A stretch of DNA of 37,867 nt from a virus. The stretch covers positions 1 to 37,867 of IMG/VR virus record IMGVR_UViG_3300034066_000053, one strand, 5' to 3'. The stretch's first letter is position 1. Each line of letters opens with the position of its first letter. A program made the position numbers and the translations under genes. Below, piece by piece: positions 1 through 7,300 of this stretch. The notes below the pieces were generated by a model that saw nothing but the letters and a program-made list of their open reading frames with translations, did no database searches and was not told the origin of the DNA.

Positions 1-36
1 TAACACGAAAAGCAATGCGGAAGAGGAGAAAGAAGG

Positions 37-234
37 GTGGACATTAAAGATGACATACTAGATCTGATACGGGATCTTCCCGCAAACGTCAATGACACAT
101 CAACCACAACAGAGTTCAAGTTCCTAACAGTAGGCAGTGTGTTGTGGGCTTGTCATGACGAGATCAAGCAACTACGTGCAGAGGTAGCGAGGTTAAAAAG
201 TGGTAGTGGTAAAAAGGGCAAGAAGGTGTACTGA
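37..234 (+). CDS. Small hypothetical phage protein (65 aa)
   Basis: I do not recognise this protein. It starts with GTG, and a purine-rich ribosome-binding stretch (GAGGAGAA) lies about 6 bp upstream. The N-terminal half is acidic. A predicted helix follows near residues 40-55 (the DEIKQLRAEVARLK stretch), with coiled-coil character, and the tail is Gly/Ser/Lys-rich. Its last 35 bp overlap the next ORF in another frame, as is common in compact phage early operons. It is first in a co-directional run leading into DNA polymerase, so a small early accessory role is possible but unproven. Confidence 0.55.
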   Translation: MDIKDDILDLIRDLPANVNDTSTTTEFKFLTVGSVLWACHDEIKQLRAEVARLKSGSGKKGKKVY

Positions 235-385
235 GTGCAAGCAAACGTTTGCAACACCTGAGTCGTTCAGGTCGCATCGGTACTACAAACTCGGCAATTG
301 CCGCACAGAGGAAGGATTAAAAGCAGCCGGTTTCATTCAGACCGCTAAGGGTTGGATGTTAGCTGTTACGGTGGGTAAAAAATGA
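200..385 (+). CDS. Small Cys2-His-Cys zinc-finger-like protein (61 aa)
   Basis: This short basic protein has a GTG start and carries C10-x2-C13, then H26 and C34, spaced like a single C2HC/C2H2-type zinc finger (CTEC ... SFRSHRYY ... NC). The Phe between the cysteine pair and the histidine, and the basic RxHRYYK stretch, fit a nucleic-acid-binding finger. It overlaps the preceding ORF by 35 bp and the polymerase start by 4 bp (ATGA), so it is probably translationally coupled to the polymerase. Small stand-alone fingers like this are common beside phage replication genes. DNA or RNA binding is inferred from the motif only. Confidence 0.6.
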   Translation: MVVVKRARRCTECKQTFATPESFRSHRYYKLGNCRTEEGLKAAGFIQTAKGWMLAVTVGKK

Positions 386-2241
386 GTTTCATCACTCTAG
401 ATTTTGAGACGTACTATTCAGACAAGTTCAGCCTGAAGCGGTTGACTACTGAAGAGTACATTAACGATCCGTTGTTCGAAGTCATCGGCGTTGCCATGAA
501 GATCGACGACGACCCTACAGTGTGGTTCAGCGGTACGCACGAAGAGATCAAGGCGTGGCTGAACCAAGTTGACTGGAGTACATCTGCGCTGCTGTGCCAC
601 AACACACAGTTCGACGGGGCTATTCTGGCTTGGCAGTTCGGGATAGTACCGGCGAAGTATTTCGATACTTTGTGTATGGCACGTGCAATTCACGGGGTTG
701 ACGCAGGCGGTTCCCTTTCAACTCTTGTCCAACGATATTCTCTAGGAGAGAAAGGAACCGAGGTCATCAACGCACTAGGCAAAAACCGTGTGGACTTTAC
801 TCCCGCTGACCTTGCGCGTTACGGCGAGTACTGCATCAACGACGTTGACCTGACGTTCAAGTTGTTCACAACACTTCTATCCGAAGGATTCCCAACTGCT
901 GAGTTGGACTTGATCGACATGACCTTGCGTATGTACACCGAGCCTGTACTGCAAGTGAACGATGCGCTGTTGGTCGAACGGCTTGAAGATATCAAGGCTG
1001 AGAAGACCATGCTGCTCAGTGGCCTGAAGGCTAAGTTGGGTTGCGACAACGAGGAAGATGTACGCAAGAAACTCGCTAGCAATCCTCAGTTCGCCGCCAT
1101 CCTGAAAGATCTAGGCATCCCTGTGCCTATGAAGACTAGCGTGACTACCGGCAAGGAGACGTTCGCGCTAGCCAAGAATGATGAAGGTTTTATAGAACTC
1201 ACCGAGCATGATGACCCGTTCATCCAGCAACTGTGTGCCGTTCGGTTGGGTACGAAGTCCACCATCGAGGAGTCTCGTGTTGAACGCTTTATTGGCATCG
1301 GTGCTAGGAATCGTGGTCGGCTGCCTATACCGCTTAAGTACTATGGCGCTCACACGGGACGTTGGGCGGGGTCGGACTCCGTCAATTTTCAGAACCTTCC
1401 TAGCCGTGACAAAAAGAAGAAGGCTCTTAAGAATTCTATCGTCGCGCCGGACGGGCACTATGTAATCAACTGCGACTCATCGCAGATCGAAGCGCGTGTC
1501 TTGGCATGGCTCGCAGGGCAGCATGATGTGACCCGGCAGTTTGCCAATGGCGAGGACGTGTACTCGATCTTCGCTTCCAAGATCTATAAGAAACCTATCA
1601 CCAAGGCTAACCCGGTCGAGCGGTTTGTTGGTAAGACCTGCATTCTTGGACTGGGCTACGGTACAGGGGCTATGAAACTGCGTCACACCCTCAAGACGCA
1701 ACCACCGGGGGCAGATATCGACGAGGCAGAAGCGAAGCGTATCGTAGATCTTTATAGACAAGAGAACGACAAGATTCCAGCTTTGTGGAAAGAATGCGAT
1801 AACGCTCTGATACACCTTTCTGAATGGCCTACCGGAACTCGTGAGTACAGCATCGGACAGCACTCGGCTGTGTATGTCTCAGGAAAAGGCATAAGACTTC
1901 CTAACGGACTCTACATCCGCTACCCGGATCTGCGCCGCATGAGCGACCGCTACATATATAAGTCTCGCCGGGGTACGGTGAACATCTGGGGCGGCGCGAT
2001 GGTTGAGAACATCGTACAGGCTCTCGCTCGCATCATTGTTGGCGAGCAGATGCTAAAGATTCAGCAGGAATATCGCGTTGTCCTCACTGTGCATGACGCC
2101 GCAGTCTGCGTAGTTCCTAGAGGAGAAGTCGATAAAGCACTTGAATTCATTACAAAAACCATGTCAACTCCTCCTACTTGGGCTAAAGACTTGCCCGTTG
2201 CTTGCGAAGCCAAGTACGGGAGTTCATACGGGGACTGTTAA
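382..2241 (+). CDS. Family A DNA polymerase with 3'-5' exonuclease domain (619 aa)
   Basis: This is the replicative polymerase of the phage. The N-terminal exonuclease domain shows Exo I (D7-F-E9), Exo II (CHNTQFD, D78) and Exo III (Y150...D154). The polymerase domain shows motif A at D365 (DSSQIEAR), motif B at R414-x3-K418 through Y426-G427, and motif C at H571-D572. Two catalytic-site positions are unusual: the residue equivalent to E. coli Pol I Phe762 is Leu422, and motif C reads HDA rather than HDE. There is no 5'-3' nuclease domain, as is usual for phage PolA. The length is normal for a T7-like or metagenomic phage PolA. The next nuclease gene starts immediately after its stop codon. 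Confidence 0.95.
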   Translation: MSFITLDFETYYSDKFSLKRLTTEEYINDPLFEVIGVAMKIDDDPTVWFSGTHEEIKAWLNQVDWSTSALLCHNTQFDGAILAWQFGIVPAKYFDTLCMARAIHGVDAGGSLSTLVQRYSLGEKGTEVINALGKNRVDFTPADLARYGEYCINDVDLTFKLFTTLLSEGFPTAELDLIDMTLRMYTEPVLQVNDALLVERLEDIKAEKTMLLSGLKAKLGCDNEEDVRKKLASNPQFAAILKDLGIPVPMKTSVTTGKETFALAKNDEGFIELTEHDDPFIQQLCAVRLGTKSTIEESRVERFIGIGARNRGRLPIPLKYYGAHTGRWAGSDSVNFQNLPSRDKKKKALKNSIVAPDGHYVINCDSSQIEARVLAWLAGQHDVTRQFANGEDVYSIFASKIYKKPITKANPVERFVGKTCILGLGYGTGAMKLRHTLKTQPPGADIDEAEAKRIVDLYRQENDKIPALWKECDNALIHLSEWPTGTREYSIGQHSAVYVSGKGIRLPNGLYIRYPDLRRMSDRYIYKSRRGTVNIWGGAMVENIVQALARIIVGEQMLKIQQEYRVVLTVHDAAVCVVPRGEVDKALEFITKTMSTPPTWAKDLPVACEAKYGSSYGDC

Positions 2242-2667
2242 ATGTGGCGACCACGAAACGAGACTGAACAAGATCTCATTAATGAGAACAATGCTGCCAA
2301 AATTCTGGCGGAGAAATGGCAGGTATCAGTTCACAAACTCTCAGAAAGTTTGTACGGGCTGGACTGGGCATTCAGTCGCGACGAAAAAGTGGTCGCGTTT
2401 GGTGAGTTCAAGAAGCGCAGCAAGAAGTTCAACACTCTCCTGCTGAGCGCGGCTAAGTACCACAAGATGGTGCAACTGTATAAGCAGACCGGGATACCCA
2501 CCTTCCTTATCGTGGAGTGGCCGGAAGGAATCTACTACCTCGATATGGGTGAGCCCGAGATGAAGTTGAACATCTTCATGGGTGGCAACTTCTCTAGAGC
2601 GCAGAACGGGGATTTAGAACCCATCGTGTATATCCCCGTCGATAAGTTCACGAAGATTGAAACATGA
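2242..2667 (+). CDS. PD-(D/E)XK-type nuclease-like protein (141 aa)
   Basis: This compact protein has the core signature of the PD-(D/E)XK nuclease fold: D41 in a beta-turn after YGL, then E55-F-K57 (the E-x-K pair) in the next strand, followed by a helix (LLLSAAKYHKM) and a further strand (TFLIVEW). N-terminal acidic residues (E7/E9/E15) could supply the usual first-helix glutamate. The size suits a minimal Holliday-junction-resolvase-like or restriction-like nuclease. It starts directly after the polymerase stop and overlaps the next nuclease by 4 bp, so the three are probably co-translated. The substrate is unknown. The family assignment rests on the short motif and the strand/helix pattern only. 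Confidence 0.6.
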   Translation: MWRPRNETEQDLINENNAAKILAEKWQVSVHKLSESLYGLDWAFSRDEKVVAFGEFKKRSKKFNTLLLSAAKYHKMVQLYKQTGIPTFLIVEWPEGIYYLDMGEPEMKLNIFMGGNFSRAQNGDLEPIVYIPVDKFTKIET

Positions 2668-3317
2668 TTAAGTGGTCGTTCTCAGGACTGAAGCAGTTCA
2701 CCAATTGCCCTCGTCAATACTACGAGGTCAAGGTTCAACGTAACTTCGAAGTCAAAGAGACCGAAGCGATTCGCTACGGTAAGGAAGTTCACAAGGCGCT
2801 TGAGGATTACGTCCGCGACGGCGCACCTCTTGCTAAGAACTATCTACGCTTCAAGAACATGGTCGATGCCATCCTACAAGCGGACGGCGTTAGATACGTA
2901 GAACATGAGATGGCACTCGATGCCAATAAGACCCCGTGCGACTTCCACGCTCCGGAATACTGGGTACGTGGCATAGCCGACTTGCTAATCGTGGATGATG
3001 ACCGTGCGTACATCGTTGACTACAAGACAGGTAGCGCACGATACCCTGATCCAAAACAATTGAAGTTGATGGCGTTAATGACCTTCGCCCATTTCCCGCA
3101 GGTGAAGTTCATCAAGGGCGGTCTGTTGTTTGTTATGCATAACGCATTCATATCAGATCAGTACAGGCGGGAAGAAACTGACAAGTTGTGGCTGGCGTTT
3201 TCAAGTGAACTCATGCGCTTGAAAGTTTCATACGACACGAACAACTGGCCCGAGAATCCAACCCCGCTATGCGGTTGGTGTCCGGTTAATACCTGTCAAT
3301 TTAATAAGAAGAGGTAG
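2664..3317 (+). CDS. RecB/Cas4-family PD-(D/E)XK exonuclease with probable Fe-S cluster (217 aa)
   Basis: All RecB-family nuclease motifs are visible: H43 in G-x3-H (GKEVHKALE), D106 (GIAD), D119-Y-K121 and Q132 (QLKLMAL). Cysteines sit at C15 (NCPRQYY) and at C203-x2-C206-x4-C211 near the C-terminus. One N-terminal plus three C-terminal cysteines around the nuclease core is the arrangement that holds a 4Fe-4S cluster in Cas4, AddB and Dna2. The protein is therefore probably a single-strand or end-processing exonuclease used in replication or recombination. It is coupled to the upstream nuclease by a 4-bp overlap. No CRISPR array is present, so a CRISPR role is not suggested. Confidence 0.88.
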   Translation: MIKWSFSGLKQFTNCPRQYYEVKVQRNFEVKETEAIRYGKEVHKALEDYVRDGAPLAKNYLRFKNMVDAILQADGVRYVEHEMALDANKTPCDFHAPEYWVRGIADLLIVDDDRAYIVDYKTGSARYPDPKQLKLMALMTFAHFPQVKFIKGGLLFVMHNAFISDQYRREETDKLWLAFSSELMRLKVSYDTNNWPENPTPLCGWCPVNTCQFNKKR

Positions 3318-3320
3318 CAG

Positions 3321-3647
3321 ATGGAACAGGAAGCGGAAATTAAAAGGTTGAGGAAAGAACTTAGGAAAAAAGCCGACCGGATAAGGAAGCTAAAGAACGG
3401 AGAAGAGATACGCGACCTGTATGATGAACTAAAGAAGGGTCGAGATATGCGCTATGACCTTCTTATGCGGATTGATTCTCTTAAGAAAGAAATACTTCTT
3501 GGCAAAGAGAAGTACGGGCGATTAGAAGTAGTACACAATAAGTTGCAGGAAAAGTTTGAAGTTAACTTTGGGTTTCACGAATATATTAAAGACGCTTTAT
3601 ATCAGACAGCAGACCTGATGGAGAACCGCAATGCCATACGTAAATAA
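3321..3647 (+). CDS. Coiled-coil hypothetical protein (108 aa)
   Basis: I do not recognise a family. Residues 1-80 are almost entirely charged heptad-like helix (repeated K/R/E with Leu and Ile at a/d spacing), so an extended coiled coil is likely. The C-terminal 25 residues look like a short separate helix. The start ATG has an upstream AGAAGAGG ribosome-binding stretch and lies 3 bp after the nuclease stop. The gene is part of the early operon and may be a scaffold or partner for a neighbouring DNA enzyme, but nothing in the sequence identifies a function. Confidence 0.6.
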   Translation: MEQEAEIKRLRKELRKKADRIRKLKNGEEIRDLYDELKKGRDMRYDLLMRIDSLKKEILLGKEKYGRLEVVHNKLQEKFEVNFGFHEYIKDALYQTADLMENRNAIRK

Positions 3648-3885
3648 GGCTCGGCCTTACAAGAAAGAGTACAAGCAACAAGTAGAACGTGATGAACATG
3701 GCGACCGCATGGAGCGTCAACGCGCACGTAGGTCGTATGACAAGAAGGGGATCAACCGTAAGGGCAAAGATATTGCCCACGTCAAAGCACTATCAAAAGG
3801 CGGTAGTAACTCTGACGGCACACGCTTAGAATCCCCATCGAAGAACAGATCGTTCCGTCGTAAAGCGAACGGGGCGATGAAGTAA
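3631..3885 (+). CDS. HNH-like small basic protein (84 aa)
   Basis: The C-terminal half resembles the HNH fold as it appears in many small phage proteins: a strand ending in H50 (KDIAHVKALSKGGSN), the GG-x-N60 turn, and a closing helix with N72 (SKNRSFRRK). The residue before the histidine is Ala instead of the usual Asp or His, and the cysteines of the classical zinc-bound subgroup are absent. It may therefore be a metal-nuclease relative with reduced or altered activity. The N-terminus is strongly basic, suggesting DNA binding. It overlaps the previous CDS by 17 bp. Phage HNH proteins often nick DNA in replication or packaging, but here that is only an analogy. Confidence 0.6.
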   Translation: MPYVNKARPYKKEYKQQVERDEHGDRMERQRARRSYDKKGINRKGKDIAHVKALSKGGSNSDGTRLESPSKNRSFRRKANGAMK

Positions 3886-3913
3886 TCCGCACAAGGCATG
3901 AGTGTGTAGGATA

Positions 3914-3947
3914 AGGGGTCACTGCCACCCACTACCCCTGCGTTTTT
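3914..3947 (+). terminator. Rho-independent-type terminator candidate
   Basis: A 6-bp stem AGGGGT (3914-3919) pairs with ACCCCT (3934-3939) around a 14-nt loop and is followed by GCG and five T residues (3943-3947). It lies just past the HNH-like gene, so it would end the first early transcription unit. The loop is larger than ideal, so termination may be partial. Confidence 0.5.
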
Positions 3948-4062
3948 CATCGGCGCGTAACCATGCCTTCTAAAGACGACTTTGCTTCCTTGAGAGCATC
4001 CTCGGTCGGGCTTTAGACGACTGGCCCCCGTAAGGGGCTTACTTAATCAACGAGGAATTACG
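3948..4062 (+). promoter_or_regulatory. Intergenic regulatory block before the SNF2 helicase
   Basis: The non-coding stretch between 3886 and 4062 is by far the longest in this window. Besides the terminator it has a second small hairpin (GCCCC 4024-4028 pairing with GGGGC 4034-4038, loop CGTAA) and a direct repeat AGACGACT (3974-3981 and 4015-4022). AGGAA at about 4052-4056 is the ribosome-binding site for the helicase. I see no convincing sigma-70 promoter and no tRNA fold. A phage-specific promoter, an attenuator or a small RNA could lie here. Confidence 0.35.
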
Positions 4063-5655
4063 ATGCAAGTTTTAGAGAACACTGCAATCAGGGTTACTCT
4101 GCCTAATGAATTAGCGGAGAAGGCGATAGGCAGTATTGAAAAGTGCAGAGTTGTGACGGATCTCGGTACACGCAAGGATCTAGTTGTGTACTGGGGGTTA
4201 GAAGAGACCTCGATACTTTCCGAGATCATCGACGAGAAGCAGCCTGATCCCAATCTGCCAAACACAGTCTCGCCAATGCTTCGCGACTACAACTGGCCGG
4301 GAGTGTTCACGCCGTTCAATCACCAGAAAGATACTGCGTCGTTCCTGTCATTACGGCGTCGGGCGTTCTGCTTCAACGAGGCAGGTACAGGTAAAACATC
4401 GGCAGCCATATGGGCAGCGGACTACCTGATGAATCTTGGCGAGATCAAGCGCGTACTAATTATCTGCCCACTCTCGATCATGCAGTCAGCATGGCAAGCA
4501 GACATCTTCAAGACTGCTATGCATAGAAAGTGCGGTATCGCACACGGCTCCGCAGATAAACGTAAGAAAGTTTTAGCCGGTGACTACGAGTTCGTCGTGA
4601 TTAATTTCGACGGCGTTCACACGGTATTCGATGCAATTAAATCAGCAGCGTTTGATCTGATCATCGTAGACGAGGCCAACGCCTATAAGTCTGCAACCAC
4701 GCGCCGTTGGAAGACGCTAGCGAAACTGATTACAGCAGACACCCGACTATGGATGATGACGGGCACCCCCGCTGCACAGTCCCCGCTAGATGCATTCGGG
4801 TTGGCTAAGTTGGTTAGTCCACTGCGCGTTCCGAAGTATTCTGGAGCGTGGCGGGATCGGGTCATGTACCAGATAAGTCGGTTCAAATGGGAACCGAAAC
4901 TTAATTCCAAAGAGCAGGTTCACGCTAGCCTACAGCCAGCTATCCGCTTCACCAAGAACGAGTGCTTAGATCTTCCCGACCTCGTATATCAAACCCGTGA
5001 TGTAGAACTTACTCCACAAGTTCAAAAGTACTACAAACACCTTAAGCAACAAATGCTTATAGAAGCAGCGGGCGAGAAGATCTCGGCAGTCAACGCAGCC
5101 GCATCACTAAATAAGTTATTGCAGATCTCGGGCGGCGCGGTCTACACGGATGATCGCAAAGTTGTCGAGTTCGACGTGTCCCCAAGACTAAATGCGTTGA
5201 AAGAAGTACTTGATGAAACGTTAAACAAAGTAGTAGTATTCATCCCATACATCCATACTATCGGAGTTGTGACGAAGTACCTGCAAGACCAAGGATACAC
5301 CTGTGATGTGATACAAGGGTCTGTGTCGGCGACTGAACGGTCTGCCATCATCGCCCGGTTCCAACAGCAGACTGATCCGCGAGTCCTTGTAATTCAGCCA
5401 CAATCAGCCGCGCACGGTATTACTTTGACTGCGGCAGATACGGTGGTGTTTTGGTCGCCCGTCATGTCTGTTGATACGTACCTGCAATGCGTGGCGCGTA
5501 TTGATCGAGTCGGGCAGAAGAACAAGATGACTGTTGTGCATCTGCAAGGTTCGGACGCAGAACGACGAATGTATCGGATGTTGCAGGGCAAGATCGACAG
5601 CCATCAAAAATTGGTTGATTTGTACAAGCAAGAGTTGGAGGATGCAGATGAGTGA
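4063..5655 (+). CDS. SNF2-type superfamily 2 DNA helicase/translocase (530 aa)
   Basis: The protein has an ATP-dependent SF2 motor. The Walker A motif is E-A-G-T-G-K111-T112, motif II is D203-E-A-N (a DEAH-box variant), motif III is MTGTP, and motif VI is R479-x2-R482-x-G-Q485, the RxxRxGQ form typical of Swi2/Snf2 enzymes. Residues 1-95 are an N-terminal extension without a recognised motif. The second RecA-like lobe spans roughly residues 340-510. The length matches the single-chain SNF2-like helicases of phages. It opens a new block after the intergenic region and overlaps the next gene. The likely role is remodelling or branch processing during replication or recombination. Confidence 0.9.
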   Translation: MQVLENTAIRVTLPNELAEKAIGSIEKCRVVTDLGTRKDLVVYWGLEETSILSEIIDEKQPDPNLPNTVSPMLRDYNWPGVFTPFNHQKDTASFLSLRRRAFCFNEAGTGKTSAAIWAADYLMNLGEIKRVLIICPLSIMQSAWQADIFKTAMHRKCGIAHGSADKRKKVLAGDYEFVVINFDGVHTVFDAIKSAAFDLIIVDEANAYKSATTRRWKTLAKLITADTRLWMMTGTPAAQSPLDAFGLAKLVSPLRVPKYSGAWRDRVMYQISRFKWEPKLNSKEQVHASLQPAIRFTKNECLDLPDLVYQTRDVELTPQVQKYYKHLKQQMLIEAAGEKISAVNAAASLNKLLQISGGAVYTDDRKVVEFDVSPRLNALKEVLDETLNKVVVFIPYIHTIGVVTKYLQDQGYTCDVIQGSVSATERSAIIARFQQQTDPRVLVIQPQSAAHGITLTAADTVVFWSPVMSVDTYLQCVARIDRVGQKNKMTVVHLQGSDAERRMYRMLQGKIDSHQKLVDLYKQELEDADE

Positions 5656-6046
5656 AGTAAATACTGAGGAACTAGTCGAGGTGTACCTGAGTATCCGCAA
5701 CGAACGTGAGCGGATTCTTCGTGAGTACGAAGCCCAAGACGAACGCCTCAAAGACGACATGAAGAAGATCGAAACCGCTATGCTGTCGGTGTGCAACACC
5801 ATTGGTGCAGATAGCATTAAGACCAAGAGCGGCACGATCATGCGTAAGTTGACCGAGCGGTTTCATTGCAGTGATTGGGAAAACTTCTCTAAGTATGTTC
5901 TCGATAATGAAGCACTTGAACTGCTCGAAAAGAGAATTCATCAGGGCAATTTCAAACAGCATTTGTCTGAGATTGAAGGCGACGGACTGCCGCCCGGTGT
6001 TAACGTGATGCGCGAGTTTGGCGTCACAGTTCGTAAAGCCAGTTAA
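5648..6046 (+). CDS. Small helical phage protein (132 aa), function unknown
   Basis: The N-terminal 45 residues form a charged helix with coiled-coil character (ERERILREYEAQDERLKDD). A beta-hairpin-like segment follows (SIKTKSGTIMRK), then a mixed region ending in GVNVMREFGVTVRKAS. I chose ATG 5648 because GGAG at 5637-5640 is well spaced for it; the reading frame is open further upstream but overlaps the helicase more deeply. The Gly-Thr hairpin followed by an aromatic-rich helix recalls small conserved proteins found beside phage ssDNA-binding genes, but I cannot name a family. It overlaps the helicase by 8 bp and precedes the putative ssDNA-binding gene. Confidence 0.65.
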   Translation: MSEVNTEELVEVYLSIRNERERILREYEAQDERLKDDMKKIETAMLSVCNTIGADSIKTKSGTIMRKLTERFHCSDWENFSKYVLDNEALELLEKRIHQGNFKQHLSEIEGDGLPPGVNVMREFGVTVRKAS

Positions 6047-6064
6047 ATTTAGTAGGAGCTAGTT

Positions 6065-6910
6065 ATGAGCAACGATATCATTGCAAGTTTGAAGAACGAC
6101 CTCGCCATCATTGGTGGCTTGGACGAGGACACCAAAGCAGTAGCCGGTGGCGTTAGCGCTAATAAGCGCATCTCCATCAAGGGCGGCGTGTTCCGCAAGT
6201 ACGCAGGTGGCAAGGAAGTTGGCGCTATCGAAGACCGTCACATGAACGTGATCTTCGTGAAGATGGCTCACCATCCGTCAAGAACTTTCTATTCTGGTGC
6301 GTTCAAGGAAGGCGAGAAGGTTTCTCCGCTTTGCTGGTCGAGCGACTCCAAGACCCCTGATCCGGAAGTTAAGGCTCCGCAATCATCCAAGTGTGAGACT
6401 TGTAAGTTTGCTGCGAAGGGTTCTGGTCAGTCAGGTGTTGGTTCGGCTTGCCGTCTGTCATGGCGTACCGCTGTTGTGCTGCCGCAAGATACGAGCGGCG
6501 ATGTGATGCAGTTGGTTCTTCCGGCTACGTCCGTGTTCGGTAAGGAAGAGAATGGCAAGTGGCCGTTCCGTGAGTACGTGAAGATGCTTGCTAACCACAA
6601 CATCTCTGCGGGTCGAGTGATCACGAAGATGCAGTTCGATACCAAGGCAACTGCTCCTCGCGTTCTGTTCTCGCCTGTGTCCGGCATCAAGCCCGATGAC
6701 TTGGAAGTTCTTGCTGAACAGGCCAAGAGTCAGGCTGCCGAAGCCGCTGTGAAGTTGACGGTCTATCAGGCTGATGAGTCCGCAAGCACCGCAGCCAACG
6801 AGACTCCCGCTCCGGAAGTACAGGAACCCAAGGTTCGTAGATCAGCAGCCCCCGCTGCCGTTGCTACCGCCGAAGTTACCGATGTACTGAAAGAGTGGAC
6901 TAAGAAGTGA
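6065..6910 (+). CDS. Putative ssDNA-binding / zinc-containing replication protein (281 aa)
   Basis: The middle of the protein has four cysteines in the order LCWSSD, C-x2-C (KCETCKF) and ACRLSW. This looks like a structural zinc site set into a beta-rich core, a pattern I associate with phage proteins found between helicase and primase genes and often called ssDNA-binding. The last 70 residues are low-complexity (Ala/Pro/Glu) and end in a short helix (VLKEWTKK) that could be a partner-binding tail like those of SSB or gp2.5, although it is not acidic. The start has a good AGGAGC site. The ssDNA-binding role is inferred from composition and position. Confidence 0.55.
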   Translation: MSNDIIASLKNDLAIIGGLDEDTKAVAGGVSANKRISIKGGVFRKYAGGKEVGAIEDRHMNVIFVKMAHHPSRTFYSGAFKEGEKVSPLCWSSDSKTPDPEVKAPQSSKCETCKFAAKGSGQSGVGSACRLSWRTAVVLPQDTSGDVMQLVLPATSVFGKEENGKWPFREYVKMLANHNISAGRVITKMQFDTKATAPRVLFSPVSGIKPDDLEVLAEQAKSQAAEAAVKLTVYQADESASTAANETPAPEVQEPKVRRSAAPAAVATAEVTDVLKEWTKK

Positions 6911-6918
6911 GGTAGTCC

Positions 6919-7230
6919 GTGCCTCGTAGTTACAGTCCAAAATTTCTCTTCGCACTACAAGAGGCCGACCCGGCGCGACTCGGTGTCCGGTTAGGCCGAC
7001 TGTGTGTAGAAGCGAACCTCCCTGCGTCCTATGTGGCGAGGGCGTTAAGCACGTCGCGTATCAGCGTCTACAACTGGTTCAGGGGTAGCGGGATTCGTGA
7101 GGATAAGCACAGAGTCATCGAAGCCTTCATGGATCTAGTAACCGAAGACATGAAGAACGGGATGCTCCCTGCGAAGAACGTGATTGACGCCAAACTCTAC
7201 ATAGAGAATTTGATAGGAGAAAAGATTTGA
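6919..7230 (+). CDS. Small helix-turn-helix DNA-binding protein (103 aa)
   Basis: Residues about 24-65 fit a Cro/XRE-like helix-turn-helix: helix (LGRLCVEANL), turn (PASYVARAL), recognition helix (STSRISVYNWFRG). The Trp-Phe after the recognition helix is typical of this fold. The start is GTG, preceded by GAGGTAGT. It is the last gene before a strong terminator, 8 bp after the putative ssDNA-binding gene. It could regulate early transcription or assist origin recognition. No cognate operator repeat is apparent nearby, and a lysogeny repressor is unlikely because no integrase is present. Confidence 0.7.
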   Translation: MPRSYSPKFLFALQEADPARLGVRLGRLCVEANLPASYVARALSTSRISVYNWFRGSGIREDKHRVIEAFMDLVTEDMKNGMLPAKNVIDAKLYIENLIGEKI

Positions 7231-7255
7231 GGTGACTGGTTAGTCTATCCCTCAC

Positions 7256-7282
7256 GGCGGGGGTCATTCCCCCGCCTTTTTT
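7256..7282 (+). terminator. Strong intrinsic terminator
   Basis: A perfect 8-bp GC stem, GGCGGGGG (7256-7263) and CCCCCGCC (7269-7276), with a 5-nt loop (TCATT), is followed directly by six T residues (7277-7282). This is a textbook rho-independent terminator. It separates the HTH gene from the primase-helicase, so the latter needs its own promoter or readthrough. Confidence 0.9.
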
Positions 7283-7300
7283 ATCTCTGCGAGTTTTCAG

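Noticed and set aside
2664-3317. CRISPR adaptation gene (cas4)
   Set aside because: No Cas1, Cas2 or array is present; Cas4-like nucleases are ordinary parts of phage replication operons.
3886-4062. Possible tRNA or tmRNA fragment
   Set aside because: I could not fold an acceptor stem with T-loop and anticodon; only short hairpins are present.
5534-5647. N-terminal extension of the 132-aa protein into the helicase
   Set aside because: The extra residues are a shadow of helicase coding sequence; ATG 5648 has GGAG upstream.
5404-5841. 145-aa antisense ORF across the helicase end
   Set aside because: It lies opposite two well-supported genes and shows no ribosome-binding site or recognisable motif.
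6919-7230. Lysogeny repressor
   Set aside because: The HTH is real but there is no integrase, no divergent cro-like partner and no operator array in the window.
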